Positions 46,088 to 56,200 of a DNA stretch of 62,725 nt are shown piece by piece. The DNA lies in assembly GCA_035359995.1 (NCBI GenBank), contig DAORZT010000009.1:1-62725 (forward strand), read 5' to 3'. The stretch comes from JAKPCT01 sp029553165. GTDB lineage: Bacteria > Bacillota > UBA4882 > UBA8346. The notes under the pieces are model-generated. The model was not told the DNA's origin and did no database searches. It worked only from the letters and a program-made list of their open reading frames with translations. A program made the translations under genes and the position numbers. Each line of letters opens with the position of its first letter. Position 1 is the stretch's first letter.

Positions 46088-46789
46088 ATGGAATTGAGCT
46101 TATTAAATGAAATAATCAACTGTAACCCGGAACTGTATGAAATAGTTAAAGGATGTCCCTACGAAATCTTGAAAACTTGGGAGTTTAAACAGTATGAGGC
46201 GGGTACAATCATCTACAATCAGGGAGAGCAAACTGATTTTGTTAATTTAATTATTGAAGGGTATGCTGATATTTATTATATGGCTGAAAACGGGAAGAAG
46301 TATTCGCAGGTGATCATTAAAAAAGGAGAAATTATCGGGGAGTTTGAGATCTTTGACAAGAGGCCATACGTTTGTTCAGTTGAAGCCCTTACCGATTTGA
46401 AATTGTTACAGATTAAACAAAGTCACTTTATTAAATGGTTGCAGATGGATAACAGTATCTGTTTTTATTTGGTTAAATATTTATGCAATAAATTTTATTT
46501 GTTTGCTGAGAAAGCAAGCTCGGATACATTATATTCCTTAAAAGCCCGCCTCTGTAATTACTTATTATCATGCAGCCGTCAAGAACAAGTAACCAAAAAT
46601 GATAATGGGATAAGATTAAAGTTAAATAAGGAGAAGATTAGCGATTATTTTGCCGTGACCGTAAGAAGTATTAATCGGATTTTACAGTCTTTAAAACTGA
46701 AGGGAATAATTGAAATCGGGGCAGATTTTATTATCATTAAAGATCTTGGCAAATTGATCCAAGAAGAAGAGCTTTGCCGTTATGAGTAA
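46088..46789 (+). CDS. Crp/Fnr family transcriptional regulator
   Basis: About 233 residues from ATG 46088 (AAGGA 12 bp upstream); an earlier GTG at 46040 gives 249 residues but has no ribosome site. The N-terminal cyclic-nucleotide-binding fold contains GTIIYNQGEQTDFVNLIIEG and GEIIGEFEIF. The C-terminal winged-helix domain has KEKISDYFAVTVRSINRILQSL as recognition region. The cAMP-contact residues are not conserved enough to name an effector, and no N-terminal Fe-S cysteine cluster of the FNR type is visible. Layout and AT-rich leader suggest a small regulator of the genes that follow (methyltransferase, binding protein). Confidence 0.9.
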   Translation: MELSLLNEIINCNPELYEIVKGCPYEILKTWEFKQYEAGTIIYNQGEQTDFVNLIIEGYADIYYMAENGKKYSQVIIKKGEIIGEFEIFDKRPYVCSVEALTDLKLLQIKQSHFIKWLQMDNSICFYLVKYLCNKFYLFAEKASSDTLYSLKARLCNYLLSCSRQEQVTKNDNGIRLKLNKEKISDYFAVTVRSINRILQSLKLKGIIEIGADFIIIKDLGKLIQEEELCRYE

Positions 46790-46818
46790 GTATTAAAGTA
46801 AGGGTTTATGGTGAACAG

Positions 46819-47439
46819 ATGGATAAAACCGTCAGGACGATTGAGAGTTATAATCGTTGCGCTTCCAGGTTTAATGAAATCTATTATGATAATGGTGTTT
46901 ATCAAGATTTCATTCAAAATTTTTCTGACTTTTTGACTGAAGGAGCGGCGATCTTAGATCTTGGCTGTGGTCCCGGAAATGTTTCCAAATTTCTTTCCCG
47001 GCAAGGAAAAGGATATAAAATAATTGGGGTTGATCTGTCAATCACTATGCTGGAGATCGCCAAACGGAATGTTCCGGGTCAGTTATTTATGGTGGAAGAT
47101 ATCAGACACCTGGAATTTAAACAGCAGTTTGATGGGATTATTGCTTCATTTTCGATAATTCATTTGGATACTGGGGAGACCTTCAAACTGTTAGAAGATT
47201 GTTTTAATCTGCTTAAGGACGGAGGTTATTTGTATATCAGCTTTATGGCTGATGGTTGTTCCGGGTTTGAAACAACTAATTTTTCTGATAAAGAAATTTA
47301 CTTTAATTATCTGGTTCCAGAGGAAGTAATTGCTGTTTTGGAGAAAACCGGTTATTGCATTGTTGAAAAGCATTTCAGGAGTTATTATCGGACAGCAGAA
47401 CGGGTAGTAAGAGATGTAATTATTATTGCTAAAAAATAA
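46819..47439 (+). CDS. Class I SAM-dependent methyltransferase
   Basis: A 206-residue methyltransferase of the small-molecule type. Motif I is ILDLGCGPGNVSKFL (about 44-58); the acidic end of strand 2 is IGVDLS (about 73-78). Post-motifs EDIRHLEF and FDGIIASFSIIHL follow. The substrate is unknown. It starts at ATG 30 bp after the Crp/Fnr gene, with weak ribosome-site support, and is probably co-transcribed. The binding-protein gene follows within 30 bp. Confidence 0.9.
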   Translation: MDKTVRTIESYNRCASRFNEIYYDNGVYQDFIQNFSDFLTEGAAILDLGCGPGNVSKFLSRQGKGYKIIGVDLSITMLEIAKRNVPGQLFMVEDIRHLEFKQQFDGIIASFSIIHLDTGETFKLLEDCFNLLKDGGYLYISFMADGCSGFETTNFSDKEIYFNYLVPEEVIAVLEKTGYCIVEKHFRSYYRTAERVVRDVIIIAKK

Positions 47440-47466
47440 AAATAAAATAAAGAAGGGGGCTTGATG

Positions 47467-48537
47467 ATGTTTAACAAAAAAATGAAGCTCGGAACCCTTT
47501 GTGCTGTTGTTGTTATTTTATTGGCGGCTACAGGTATCAATGGGGCAGCAACTTTAAAAGTAGGAATGGTTACGAATTCAGGAACCATTGATGACAAATC
47601 CTTCAATCAGGGTACCTGGGAAGGAATTTTGCGGGCCGGTAAAGAGTTTAAAGTCGAGACCAAATACTTAAAACCTGACGGGACGACTGAGGCTGATTAT
47701 ATTAAAGAGATCAGCAATCTTTATGATGCTGGTTTCCGATTGATTATTTGTCCGGGTTTCCCTTTTGAGACAGCTATTTTTAAAGCCCAGGACAAATATC
47801 AGGATGCCAAATTTGTCCTAATTGACGGAACTCCCCATAATGGAGATTCGAAAGCAGTTTTAAAGAAGAACACGGTATCGATCTTATTTTCTGAGCATGA
47901 AGCGGCATTTATCGCTGGAGTAGCCACCGCTCTACAGTTAAAAGAAGGTCTGGTTGGTTTTATTGGTGGGATGGCTATTCCGCCGGTGCAGAGGTTTAAC
48001 TGGGGATTTCAACAAGGTATTATTTATGCTAATGAAAATTTTAAAACCAAAATTGTGATTAAACCGGAAAATATTATTTACCAGGGAACTTTTAGTAATG
48101 TAGCAGCCGGACAACAATTAGCCGCCCAAATGTTTGACCGTGGTGTCAAAGCAATCTTCTGTGCCGCCGGTGATGTGGGTATCGGTTCGATTAATGAAGC
48201 AAAATCCCGTGTTAAAAGTGGTCAGAATGTCTGGATAATTGGAGTCGATCGTGACCAATTTTCGGATGGGATCTATGAAACTAACAAATCGGTGGTACTT
48301 ACTTCAGCGATGAAGCGAGTTGATCAAGCAGCTTATGCGATGATCAAAGCGCAGTTAAAAGGGGAATTTCCGGGTGGAGAAATTTTAACGTTTAACGCTA
48401 AATCAGATGGTGTTGGTATTCCGGACAAAAATCCCAACTTAAGCAAAGAAGTACAAGCAAAAGTAGCTAAAGTTTCAGAAGATTTAAAAGCCGGGAAGAT
48501 TGTTGTCTATGATGAACAACGACAATTAATCAAATAA
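47467..48537 (+). CDS. BMP family (PnrA-like) nucleoside-binding protein
   Basis: About 356 residues. A signal peptide (about 8-28, ending INGA) without a lipobox cysteine precedes the mature BMP/Med domain. Visible family features are KVGMVTNSGTIDDKSFNQGTWEG, VGFIGGMAIPPVQRFNWGF, and IWIIGVDRDQFSDG. PnrA-type proteins bind purine nucleosides for an ABC importer; Firmicutes members are normally lipoproteins, so a soluble form suggests a periplasm. No permease or ATPase gene is present nearby. One of the ATG codons at 47464 or 47467 is the start, after AAGGGGG. A nucleoside hydrolase follows, consistent with nucleoside salvage. Confidence 0.93.
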   Translation: MFNKKMKLGTLCAVVVILLAATGINGAATLKVGMVTNSGTIDDKSFNQGTWEGILRAGKEFKVETKYLKPDGTTEADYIKEISNLYDAGFRLIICPGFPFETAIFKAQDKYQDAKFVLIDGTPHNGDSKAVLKKNTVSILFSEHEAAFIAGVATALQLKEGLVGFIGGMAIPPVQRFNWGFQQGIIYANENFKTKIVIKPENIIYQGTFSNVAAGQQLAAQMFDRGVKAIFCAAGDVGIGSINEAKSRVKSGQNVWIIGVDRDQFSDGIYETNKSVVLTSAMKRVDQAAYAMIKAQLKGEFPGGEILTFNAKSDGVGIPDKNPNLSKEVQAKVAKVSEDLKAGKIVVYDEQRQLIK

Positions 48538-48573
48538 TAAGTGCTTGGTACGAGTGAATGATGTTAATTGGGA

Positions 48574-48616
48574 GACTGTTGCCAAATGAATTTGGGAACA
48601 GTCTTATTTTTTTAAG
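48574..48616 (+). terminator. Intrinsic terminator after the BMP gene
   Basis: Stem GACTGTTGCCAAAT / ATTTGGGAACAGTC with one mismatch, then TTATTTTTTT. It separates the binding-protein gene from the nucleoside hydrolase, so the two have separate transcripts or partial read-through. Confidence 0.78.
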
Positions 48617-48707
48617 TATATTTCGGACATAGATCCTTTGAAAGTGATGTGGAAATTAGTATATTTTACTGGTGGAATATAGTTAATGATTGAATGGGGT
48701 TAATCAC

Positions 48708-49667
48708 TTGAAAGAAATAATGAATAAAATACCGATAATCCTTGATTGTGATCCGGGTTGTGATGATGCTTTGGCGATTATAATTGCTTGCCGTCATCCG
48801 GCGATTGATTTACGGGCTTTAACAGCTACGATGGGTAACAGTACTGTTGAAAAAACAGTAAAAAATGCTTGTCAAATATGTACTTTATTGGGTGTTAATA
48901 ATATTCCAGTTGCTGCTGGGATGGCCCAACCGATCATCAGGAAACCTTATCAGGAGAATTATGTTTTTGGGGAACTTGGATTGGAACAGTTCGGGTTTAA
49001 ACTACCGGTAAAAAAAGCGGTAAAGCCGGAACCAAGACATGCTGTAAACCTGATTAGTGATCTTCTAATGGCTTCTAAAGGGGAGATAAGTTTTGTGGCA
49101 ACTGGCCCATTATCTAATTTAGCAATGGCAATGCGCTTGGAACCGCAGATTATACCCAAAATTAAACAGATAGTGTTAATTGGTGGTTCCTACGAACAAG
49201 GAAATGTGACTCCTGCAGCCGAATTTAATATCTATTGCGATCCTGAAGCAGCTCATATTGTATTCAGTTGTGGCCGGCCGATTGTAATGATTGGCTTAGC
49301 AATAACTGAGAAAGTATTGGCTACTCCGGAAATAATTATGGCAACCCAAAAGATTAATAATCAGACCGCTAAAATAGCAGTAAGTATAATGGAGTTTTTT
49401 GCTAAAAACAATCAAATGATTTCACATCTGAAATTTGTTCCGGTATACGATCCTGCAGCAATTGTCTATCTGCTCAAACCGGAGATCTATAAGGTTAAAC
49501 CGATGCATGTTGAGATTGAATTGAAAGATGAATCCGAATATGGCCGGACCAAGTGCGAACTGCCTGTGAGTTCGAGTAAACCTGCTAATGCCGCTGTGGT
49601 CATCGATCTTGAATTTGGGAAATTTTGGGATGAAATCCTTCGGATTCTCAAAGATTACTGTGAATAA
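48708..49667 (+). CDS. Inosine/uridine-preferring nucleoside hydrolase
   Basis: About 320 residues. The N-terminal calcium-binding motif DCDPGCDDALA of the IUNH family is at about 12-22. Other hallmarks are ATGPLSNLAMAM (about 130-141), LIGGSYEQGNVTPAAEFNIYCDPEAA (about 155-180), and the late acidic motif VYDPAAIVYLL. The enzyme splits the N-glycosidic bond of ribonucleosides to ribose and base. The start is TTG 48708 (GGGG upstream) or ATG 48720; the frame is open from 48690. Together with the BMP protein it suggests capture and breakdown of external nucleosides. Confidence 0.93.
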   Translation: MKEIMNKIPIILDCDPGCDDALAIIIACRHPAIDLRALTATMGNSTVEKTVKNACQICTLLGVNNIPVAAGMAQPIIRKPYQENYVFGELGLEQFGFKLPVKKAVKPEPRHAVNLISDLLMASKGEISFVATGPLSNLAMAMRLEPQIIPKIKQIVLIGGSYEQGNVTPAAEFNIYCDPEAAHIVFSCGRPIVMIGLAITEKVLATPEIIMATQKINNQTAKIAVSIMEFFAKNNQMISHLKFVPVYDPAAIVYLLKPEIYKVKPMHVEIELKDESEYGRTKCELPVSSSKPANAAVVIDLEFGKFWDEILRILKDYCE

Positions 49668-49792
49668 AATTACCGGTTTTAGCTGCGATAAATATTGATT
49701 TTCCTGTATTAGTTAGTTGCTAGCAATTGATTACTATTTTTTCAAAAATTATTTTATTTATTAATAACCTGGGACAAAAGTCCTTTATTGAT

Positions 49793-49822
49793 TTGACAAT
49801 TGCGTGTATAGTTGAGGTATAG
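49793..49822 (+). promoter_or_regulatory. Candidate promoter of the Spo0E-like gene
   Basis: TTGACA, 18-bp spacer, GTATAG, about 36 bp before the start codon. The -35 box is a full match; the -10 box is weaker. Confidence 0.4.
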
Positions 49823-49858
49823 AGAGATAAGATAAAGTTTTAAAAGTGAGGTTGGGTA

Positions 49859-50047
49859 ATGGAACAAGTAATTGATAAGATGCGTCTTAAAGACCAAATA
49901 AAGATTACCAGGGCTAAGATGAATGAGATTTGGAATCGGTTGGGTTATACTGATGAAGAAGTCCTAGCAGTCAGTATTGAACTTGATAATTTAATGAATC
50001 AGTATCAACAGTTGTTTGCGCAAGAGTTGATCAGACCGGCAAATTGA
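49859..50047 (+). CDS. Spo0E-like aspartyl-phosphate phosphatase
   Basis: A 62-residue, two-helix protein. The second helix carries the motif VSIELDNLMNQYQ, a variant of SQELDxLIxxY of the Spo0E/YisI/YnzD family. That motif removes phosphate from Spo0A-P and so delays sporulation in Bacillus. The ATG follows GTGAGGTTGGG; its own promoter candidate and terminator frame it. It supports an endospore-forming lineage, because the family is nearly confined to such bacteria; the target in this organism is inferred. Confidence 0.82.
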   Translation: MEQVIDKMRLKDQIKITRAKMNEIWNRLGYTDEEVLAVSIELDNLMNQYQQLFAQELIRPAN

Positions 50048-50065
50048 TCCGTTGATTATTCTGTG

Positions 50066-50090
50066 AAAAACCTTGAAAAAGGTTTTTTTT
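50066..50090 (+). terminator. Intrinsic terminator of the Spo0E-like gene
   Basis: A 9-bp stem AAAAACCTT / AAGGTTTTT with a GAAA loop, ending in T8. Confidence 0.85.
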
Positions 50091-50165
50091 ATGTCTGTTT
50101 ATTAATTATCAATTGTTATTTTGGGGCATACTTTTAATCGAATCAATAATTAGACTTAAGGGATA

Positions 50166-51644
50166 ATGATGATAGAAGAAAAGCAAACATCAATTAAGAA
50201 AGATTGGAATTTTGACAATAGTTATGCCCGCTTACCGGAATTGTTCTATTCTGTTACCAATCCCACTCCGGTATGTTCACCGAAATTAGTGATCCTTAAT
50301 CAACCATTAGCGTTAACTTTGGGATTGGATCTTAATGAATTACAGAGTGCGGATGGTATTGCTGTTTTGGCAGGGAATAAACTTCCAGAAGGAGCATTGC
50401 CGTTGGCACAAGCTTATGCCGGGCATCAGTTTGGATATTTTACGATGTTAGGTGATGGTCGTGCAGTGTTGCTTGGCGAGCAGATCACTCCCCAAGCTGA
50501 ACGGTTTGATATTCAACTGAAAGGTTCCGGAAAAACTCCTTATTCGAGAAGAGGTGATGGTCGGGCCGCTCTTGGCCCGATGTTACGCGAATACATTATC
50601 AGCGAAGCAATGCATGCTTTGGGTATCCCGACAACCCGTAGTCTTGCGGTAGTAACTACCGGTGAATCCGTTATCAGGGAGACCGAATTACCTGGAGCGG
50701 TTTTGACCAGGGTTGCTGCCAGTCATCTGCGGGTTGGCACTTTTCAATATGCTGCAACCTGGGGGACGGTTGGTGAACTCCGGATTTTAGCTGACTATAC
50801 GCTAAAGCGGCATTTCCCGGAGGCGAAAACAGTTATGAATCCTTATCACTATTTGCTGCAGGAAGTGATCAAGAGGCAAGCGGTTTTGATTGCCAAGTGG
50901 CAGTTGGTAGGCTTTATTCATGGAGTGATGAACACTGATAACATGACGATTAGTGGTGAAACAATTGATTATGGCCCTTGTGCCTTTATGGATGCTTACA
51001 ACCCGGCAACAGTCTTTAGTTCGATTGATCTCCACGGACGGTATGCTTATGGCAACCAACCGCGGATTGCGGAATGGAATTTAGCCAGATTTGCGGAAAC
51101 CCTTTTACCACTGTTGCATCAGGAACAACAAGAGGCTGTTAAGATAGCCCAGGAAGCACTGGCGGAATTTTTTAAGCTGTTTAATGATTATTGGACTTCC
51201 GGGATGAGAGCCAAATTAGGATTGTTCAATCAAGAGACTGACGATCAATTATTGATCGCTGACTTGCTCAAAATGATGTACAATTATCAAGCTGATTTTA
51301 CAAACACTTTCCGAGCACTAACAGTGGGTGAATTACAAGGAATGACGCTGTTTGAAACGGACGAGTTTAAAAGCTGGCAGCGGCGTTGGCAGGAGAGACG
51401 GAGCCGACAGCAGGAATCGACAACCCAATCGCAGGAATTGATGAAGAGAACTAATCCGGCAATAATTCCGCGAAACCATCGGATTGAAGAAGCTTTAAAA
51501 GCTGCCGGAGATGGAGACTACAGTATAATGGAACGTTTGCTTGCAGTTCTTTCATGCCCATACGCCTATTCAGATGAGCAACTGGAATATACTCAAATAC
51601 CTCCGCCGTCAGCATATCCTTACCGGACCTTCTGTGGGACCTGA
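50166..51644 (+). CDS. selO: Protein adenylyltransferase SelO (YdiU family)
   Basis: A 492-residue pseudokinase-fold AMP transferase that attaches AMP to Ser/Thr/Tyr of target proteins; in E. coli it is linked to oxidative stress. Conserved blocks are YAGHQFGYFTMLGDGRAVLLGE, QLKGSGKTPYSRRGDGRAAL (the nucleotide loop), GVMNTDNM, and DYGPCAFMDAYNP (metal site). The C-terminus YRTFCGT carries the usual conserved cysteine, where eukaryotic forms have selenocysteine. The length is normal. The ATG pair at 50166 or 50169 lacks a strong ribosome site (AAGGGATAATG nearby). It is a single gene between Spo0E-like and U32 genes. Confidence 0.95.
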   Translation: MMIEEKQTSIKKDWNFDNSYARLPELFYSVTNPTPVCSPKLVILNQPLALTLGLDLNELQSADGIAVLAGNKLPEGALPLAQAYAGHQFGYFTMLGDGRAVLLGEQITPQAERFDIQLKGSGKTPYSRRGDGRAALGPMLREYIISEAMHALGIPTTRSLAVVTTGESVIRETELPGAVLTRVAASHLRVGTFQYAATWGTVGELRILADYTLKRHFPEAKTVMNPYHYLLQEVIKRQAVLIAKWQLVGFIHGVMNTDNMTISGETIDYGPCAFMDAYNPATVFSSIDLHGRYAYGNQPRIAEWNLARFAETLLPLLHQEQQEAVKIAQEALAEFFKLFNDYWTSGMRAKLGLFNQETDDQLLIADLLKMMYNYQADFTNTFRALTVGELQGMTLFETDEFKSWQRRWQERRSRQQESTTQSQELMKRTNPAIIPRNHRIEEALKAAGDGDYSIMERLLAVLSCPYAYSDEQLEYTQIPPPSAYPYRTFCGT

Positions 51645-51732
51645 ACTTGATAAGTGAAATTAATAGTTGGATTGATGTTGATAATACTATATAATTGATT
51701 TTGAAATAATTAGATAATTTTTGGAGTTATTG

Positions 51733-52962
51733 ATGCGACGTCCTGAATTATTGATTCCCGCAGGTAATCTGGAGAAGTTAAGAACAGCGATTCTTTATGG
51801 GGCAGATGCAGTCTATGTTGGTGTTGCCGGGTTAAGTTTACGGGCCCGGCAATCCGAATTTACCTTGGCCGATCTTGAAATGGGTATAAAAGAAGCTCAT
51901 CAAAAAGGGGTTAAAGTTTATGCTGCATTAAATATTTTTGCCCGTAATAGTGATCTGCCAAATGTAGAAACGGTTGTTAACCATTTGGCTGAAATGGCAA
52001 TTGATGGAATCATCGCCAGTGATCCGGGTGTAATCCAACTAATTAGGAAGACCAATCCCAACATGGTGGTGCATTTGAGTACGCAAGCCAATACAACTAA
52101 TGTCGAGGCAGTTAAATTTTGGGCAAACCATGGTGTCTCCCGGATTGTCTTGGCGCGTGAATTAAACTTGGATGAAGTTGCAGCAATTGCTAAGATGGTT
52201 CCAGAGATGGAGTTTGAGTTGTTTATTCATGGTGCGATGTGTATGTCGTATTCGGGGCGTTGTTATCTCTCTTCCTATTTAAATCATCGCAGTGCCAACC
52301 AAGGTGATTGTTCGCAACCATGCCGCTGGGAATACCAATTGATTGAAGCAACTAGGCCGGATGTGCCGCTGATTCTTGAAGAAGATGACCGCTATAGCTA
52401 TTTTTTAAGTTCGAAGGATCTTTGTATGGTCGAGTATCTGCCGCAAATAGTCAATGCGGGAATCAGCAGCTTAAAAGTCGAAGGCCGAATGAAGACCGTA
52501 TACTATGTTGCCGTTGTTACGAGAACATATCGTCAGGCGCTTGACAGTTATTTGCAGGATCCGGAACATTATTCGGTAAAAGCTGAATGGATCGATGAAC
52601 TGAATAAAGTATCAAATCGGGGTTATACTACGGGTTTTTACTTTGCTTCGGAAAAAATCAATGAGATTAATCCTACAACCAGATATTATCAGTCTTACGA
52701 CATGGTTGGAACCGTCCTTGAATATAATCCTGCTGCAAAAAAGATCTTGGTCGGGGCCCGTAACCGAATCAGTTTAAATGATGAAATTGAACTGCTACTG
52801 CCTGATGAGACAATTAAGCTGAATGTTACCGAGATGCACGATGAAGCAGGAGTACCTTTAAGAGCGGCCCATAATCAATATCGGATCATCTTGCCATTCG
52901 ATCGCGAAGTTCCGGTTGGTGCCGTTATCAGACGCGCTGCTACTGCGACAAGCTCAGATTAG
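51733..52962 (+). CDS. Peptidase U32 family protein (RlhA/TrhP type)
   Basis: About 409 residues. The N-terminal U32 domain has PELLIPAGNLEKLRTAILYGADAVYVG. The family signature FIHGAMCMSYSGRCYLSSYL supplies two of the four cluster cysteines; the remainder lie in GDCSQPCRWEY. The later GRMKTVYYVAVVTRTYR and a C-terminal beta-barrel complete the normal layout. E. coli relatives form 5-hydroxycytidine in 23S rRNA (RlhA) or 5-hydroxyuridine in tRNA (TrhP) using prephenate, so an RNA-modifying role is likelier than proteolysis. ATG at 51733 is taken as start because GGAG lies 6 bp upstream; the open frame begins at TTG 51721. Confidence 0.93.
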   Translation: MRRPELLIPAGNLEKLRTAILYGADAVYVGVAGLSLRARQSEFTLADLEMGIKEAHQKGVKVYAALNIFARNSDLPNVETVVNHLAEMAIDGIIASDPGVIQLIRKTNPNMVVHLSTQANTTNVEAVKFWANHGVSRIVLARELNLDEVAAIAKMVPEMEFELFIHGAMCMSYSGRCYLSSYLNHRSANQGDCSQPCRWEYQLIEATRPDVPLILEEDDRYSYFLSSKDLCMVEYLPQIVNAGISSLKVEGRMKTVYYVAVVTRTYRQALDSYLQDPEHYSVKAEWIDELNKVSNRGYTTGFYFASEKINEINPTTRYYQSYDMVGTVLEYNPAAKKILVGARNRISLNDEIELLLPDETIKLNVTEMHDEAGVPLRAAHNQYRIILPFDREVPVGAVIRRAATATSSD

Positions 52963-53005
52963 GTGATAACCCGTTAATCTGAAAATCGTTTAAAAAACGA
53001 AAAAG

Positions 53006-53050
53006 AATCCATATGGGAGTGAATGCTTAACCATATGGATTTTTCATTTT
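53006..53050 (+). terminator. Intrinsic terminator of the U32 gene; the 52963-53267 gap
   Basis: An 11-bp perfect stem AATCCATATGG / CCATATGGATT is followed by TTTTCATTTT. The rest of the gap to the next gene is AT-rich. It holds a short open frame (53128-53262) with no ribosome site, which I do not accept as a gene. Confidence 0.82.
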
Positions 53051-53267
53051 ACTAGGTCTAAAGTCCTAGAAGATATTAAGTCTAACGGAGGATATAATTT
53101 GCTATTCGGTTATGTTAACATATTAATATGAAAAAAGACCAGAGCTTTCTTAAGTATAATTTTTTTGGGACCCGTTCTTTTTTCATTTATATTTCTTATG
53201 AAGATCCATTGGTTGTGGGTGTTCATAAGAATTATTCATTTTATACTTTTAAGGAGGTTTGAGAAGA

Positions 53268-56200
53268 ATGAGGCGTTTGTTATTTGTTGTTGTATTGAAT
53301 TTAGCAATGATTTTCGGAAGCGTCGATTATTCTTTCGGAGCCAATAATTTTAGTACGAGAATCATTAAACCGCAATTAGAATGTTCCACTAAACCTGTAG
53401 CTCCGCCAAAATGTTTTCCTAAACCTAAATATCGACCGTTACCAAAACCAAAACCAAAACCTTCAAAACCTTGTAAACCTGTGAAACCTATAAATCCTTG
53501 TAAACCAACAAAACCTACGAAGCCTACGAAACCAGATTGCCCGACAAAACCACCGGTGGATGAACCTCAAGAGAGTTCCAGAAGCATTAATGAGCCTTCA
53601 ATTATGTGGCGTGGATTGGACTGGAGTGGCGATGTGATAGCTTCTTTAATCGGTGATGTTGTTGGCGACTCCAATAATGAAGTTATTTGCTTTACGGCGG
53701 ATACTTTCAGTGTTATCAACGGAAAGACCGGGGAATTAATTACTTATTGGGATTTTCAATCCAGTTTTCCGGATCGAAAGGTTGATATTAATAATAATGA
53801 AGGTTTTCGTGAAGCAATTCTCTTAGATATTGATGACAACGGTAAACAGGAGATTATTCTTCAAATCCGTTACAGTTCAGGTTCTTCGTTGATTGCTTTT
53901 GATGGATCCGGAGAAATTATTTGGGTTCAGGAAACCGGCGCCAATTTAGCGTTTGGTATGAACTCTTTTAAACAGTCGCAAACCAATCAAAAAGTGATCT
54001 TTACCGGGAGCGAACTGCGTGACGCGCTGACCGGTGCACTGTTAAAAAGCGAACTCAAATCGGGAACGATTACTGATCTTAATAACGACCAAATTCCTGA
54101 AATAATCACTGCTGATGCGATTTATAATTTAAATGATCAATTGTTAAATGCGCGGAATACCGAAGTGGGAACGGTTGTTAATCTTCCGATAGTTGCTGAT
54201 TTGAATAAAGACGGAAAGCCGGAAATAATTTTACTGACAACCAATGGTCTTTATGTTTTCAATAGTGACTATTCACTTAAATGGTACGATAATAATTGTT
54301 CGTTCCAGGAACCATTTTTATATTACGAGATGGTCTACAAACAAACAGCAGTTGTTGCTGATGTTAATCAAGACGGTCAATTGGAGATAATTGTCCGAAC
54401 CTTTAACGGTTCATATGATGATTATGACCCGGCCTATGCTACAACCACCTGCTATAATTCGATTGGAGCAAAATTATGGTCATTTGACAGTTTGTTTGAA
54501 CCATATAATGGAATTGCCAATCCGGTGTTGGTTGATGTCCTGGGTGATGAGAAACCGGAGTTGGTACTTGTTGATGGTGATTATATAATGACGGTTTATG
54601 ATCCGCAAGATGGAGAATGGTTACTTAGTAAGCCGCTTTTTGACTATTATTTCTCAGCTCCGGCGGTATCAGTGGGAGATGTTGACGGTGATCAACAAGT
54701 AGAGCTTGTGGTTTCAAATATTTGTGTTGGAGCGGTTGATGTACCGGTAAATATTGAAAAAGTAGTTACTCCGGTTTATAGTGTTGAAAGTAATTTTATT
54801 GAATTAACACCACCTTACTCGTTGGTCATGCCTGATGGGGTACTCTGGGCTGTTGGTAATCAGTGTCTGGTATATTACGATCCGGGAACCGGCCTTACCG
54901 GAAAAATTGATGTTGATTTTGAAGGAGAGAAACCGCTTTTACGTCAGGAATCCAGTACGGAGATCGGATTGTGGTCGGAGACTAAGAAACTACAACTGGG
55001 AGTTGTTAATACCAGAACGCGTAGTTATCAAGCGACAAAAAAAGCGGATTCCAACTATCGTTATTTAAATCCTTTACAAATCAACCAGAACAAATACTAC
55101 TTCACGATGCGCTTAGATAATGGGGATACGGCACTCTATGAAGAGGATCTAACCACTGGAAACGTCAAACTGTTACTGGATACTGTATATATTGATAAAA
55201 TCTTGGGATTCATTGATTCCAATACCATGTTGGTTAACTTAGATTTTGGCAGAATTGCAACTTTGAATTTGACAACTTTAAACTATACAAATATTATCAA
55301 TCAGGTTGCCTGTGATGATGCCATTTATTTAAATGGTAAAGGGATCATTTTGACCAACCGTGGCTGGATTAAGACTACCGCGTATGATTATAGCAATAAC
55401 GACCTGTTATTCTCTTATCAGAATGGTACTTTCGGTACAATTCTATCCAAAAACACAGTCCAGGAATTAATCAGACAACAGACAGGAGTCTTATTGGAAA
55501 TCTCAGGAATAACAATCTGTAAAAAGGACGATGACCATTTGTATTTATTAGCAAAGGTCAATTACCGTAACGAGTTTGATCCGGCATTGCCATTGGAGTA
55601 CAATCTTAATCCAGCCCAGCATCAATTGCCGTATTTGATGGAGTTTGAAATATCGACCCGGAAGCTGACTTATAAAGGATTATGGCTTGAAAATCTGAAA
55701 ATAGGCAGCTTTACATTTGCAAACGGTAACATCATCTATGCACCGGCTGGAAGTTTAAATACGGTCCGCTCTTATAACCTGACCTTAAAGAATACAGTCG
55801 AGTATCCGGTCTCTGAAGCGTTGCAAAAGCAATATCCTAATGCCCGTGTGGTCAAGATTATTGCTTCCAACAATCAGGTATATGTCCTCTTATGGGAATA
55901 TGCAACTCCAGGAGGTACTTTAGCGAAGAATACGTTCAATCATCATCTCTTTAAACTTAATTTAGCCAATAAAGAATGGTCCGAAGTGCCAATCAGCGGT
56001 GTACAGGGACTCATCAATGGGATGGTCGTATCGCCACAATCACCGGATTACTTATATCTTTATACCGGGCAAAAGCAGAGTGAGACACAGAATATCTCTG
56101 TATACGAGCTGAACGTAGTTACCGGTTATGCTAGACCGGTTTATAGTTACAATCCCAAAACATTTATACCGTTAAATCAGTCACTCTGTACCGATCAGAA

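Noticed and set aside
53128..53262. A 44-codon open frame ahead of the FG-GAP gene.
   Set aside because: No ribosome site, low-complexity AT-rich composition, overlap with the ribosome site of the large gene.
53400..53560. CRISPR-like or minisatellite repeat in the Lys-Pro-coding stretch.
   Set aside because: The repetition follows the Lys-Pro codon pattern of a protein spacer, with irregular units and no spacers.
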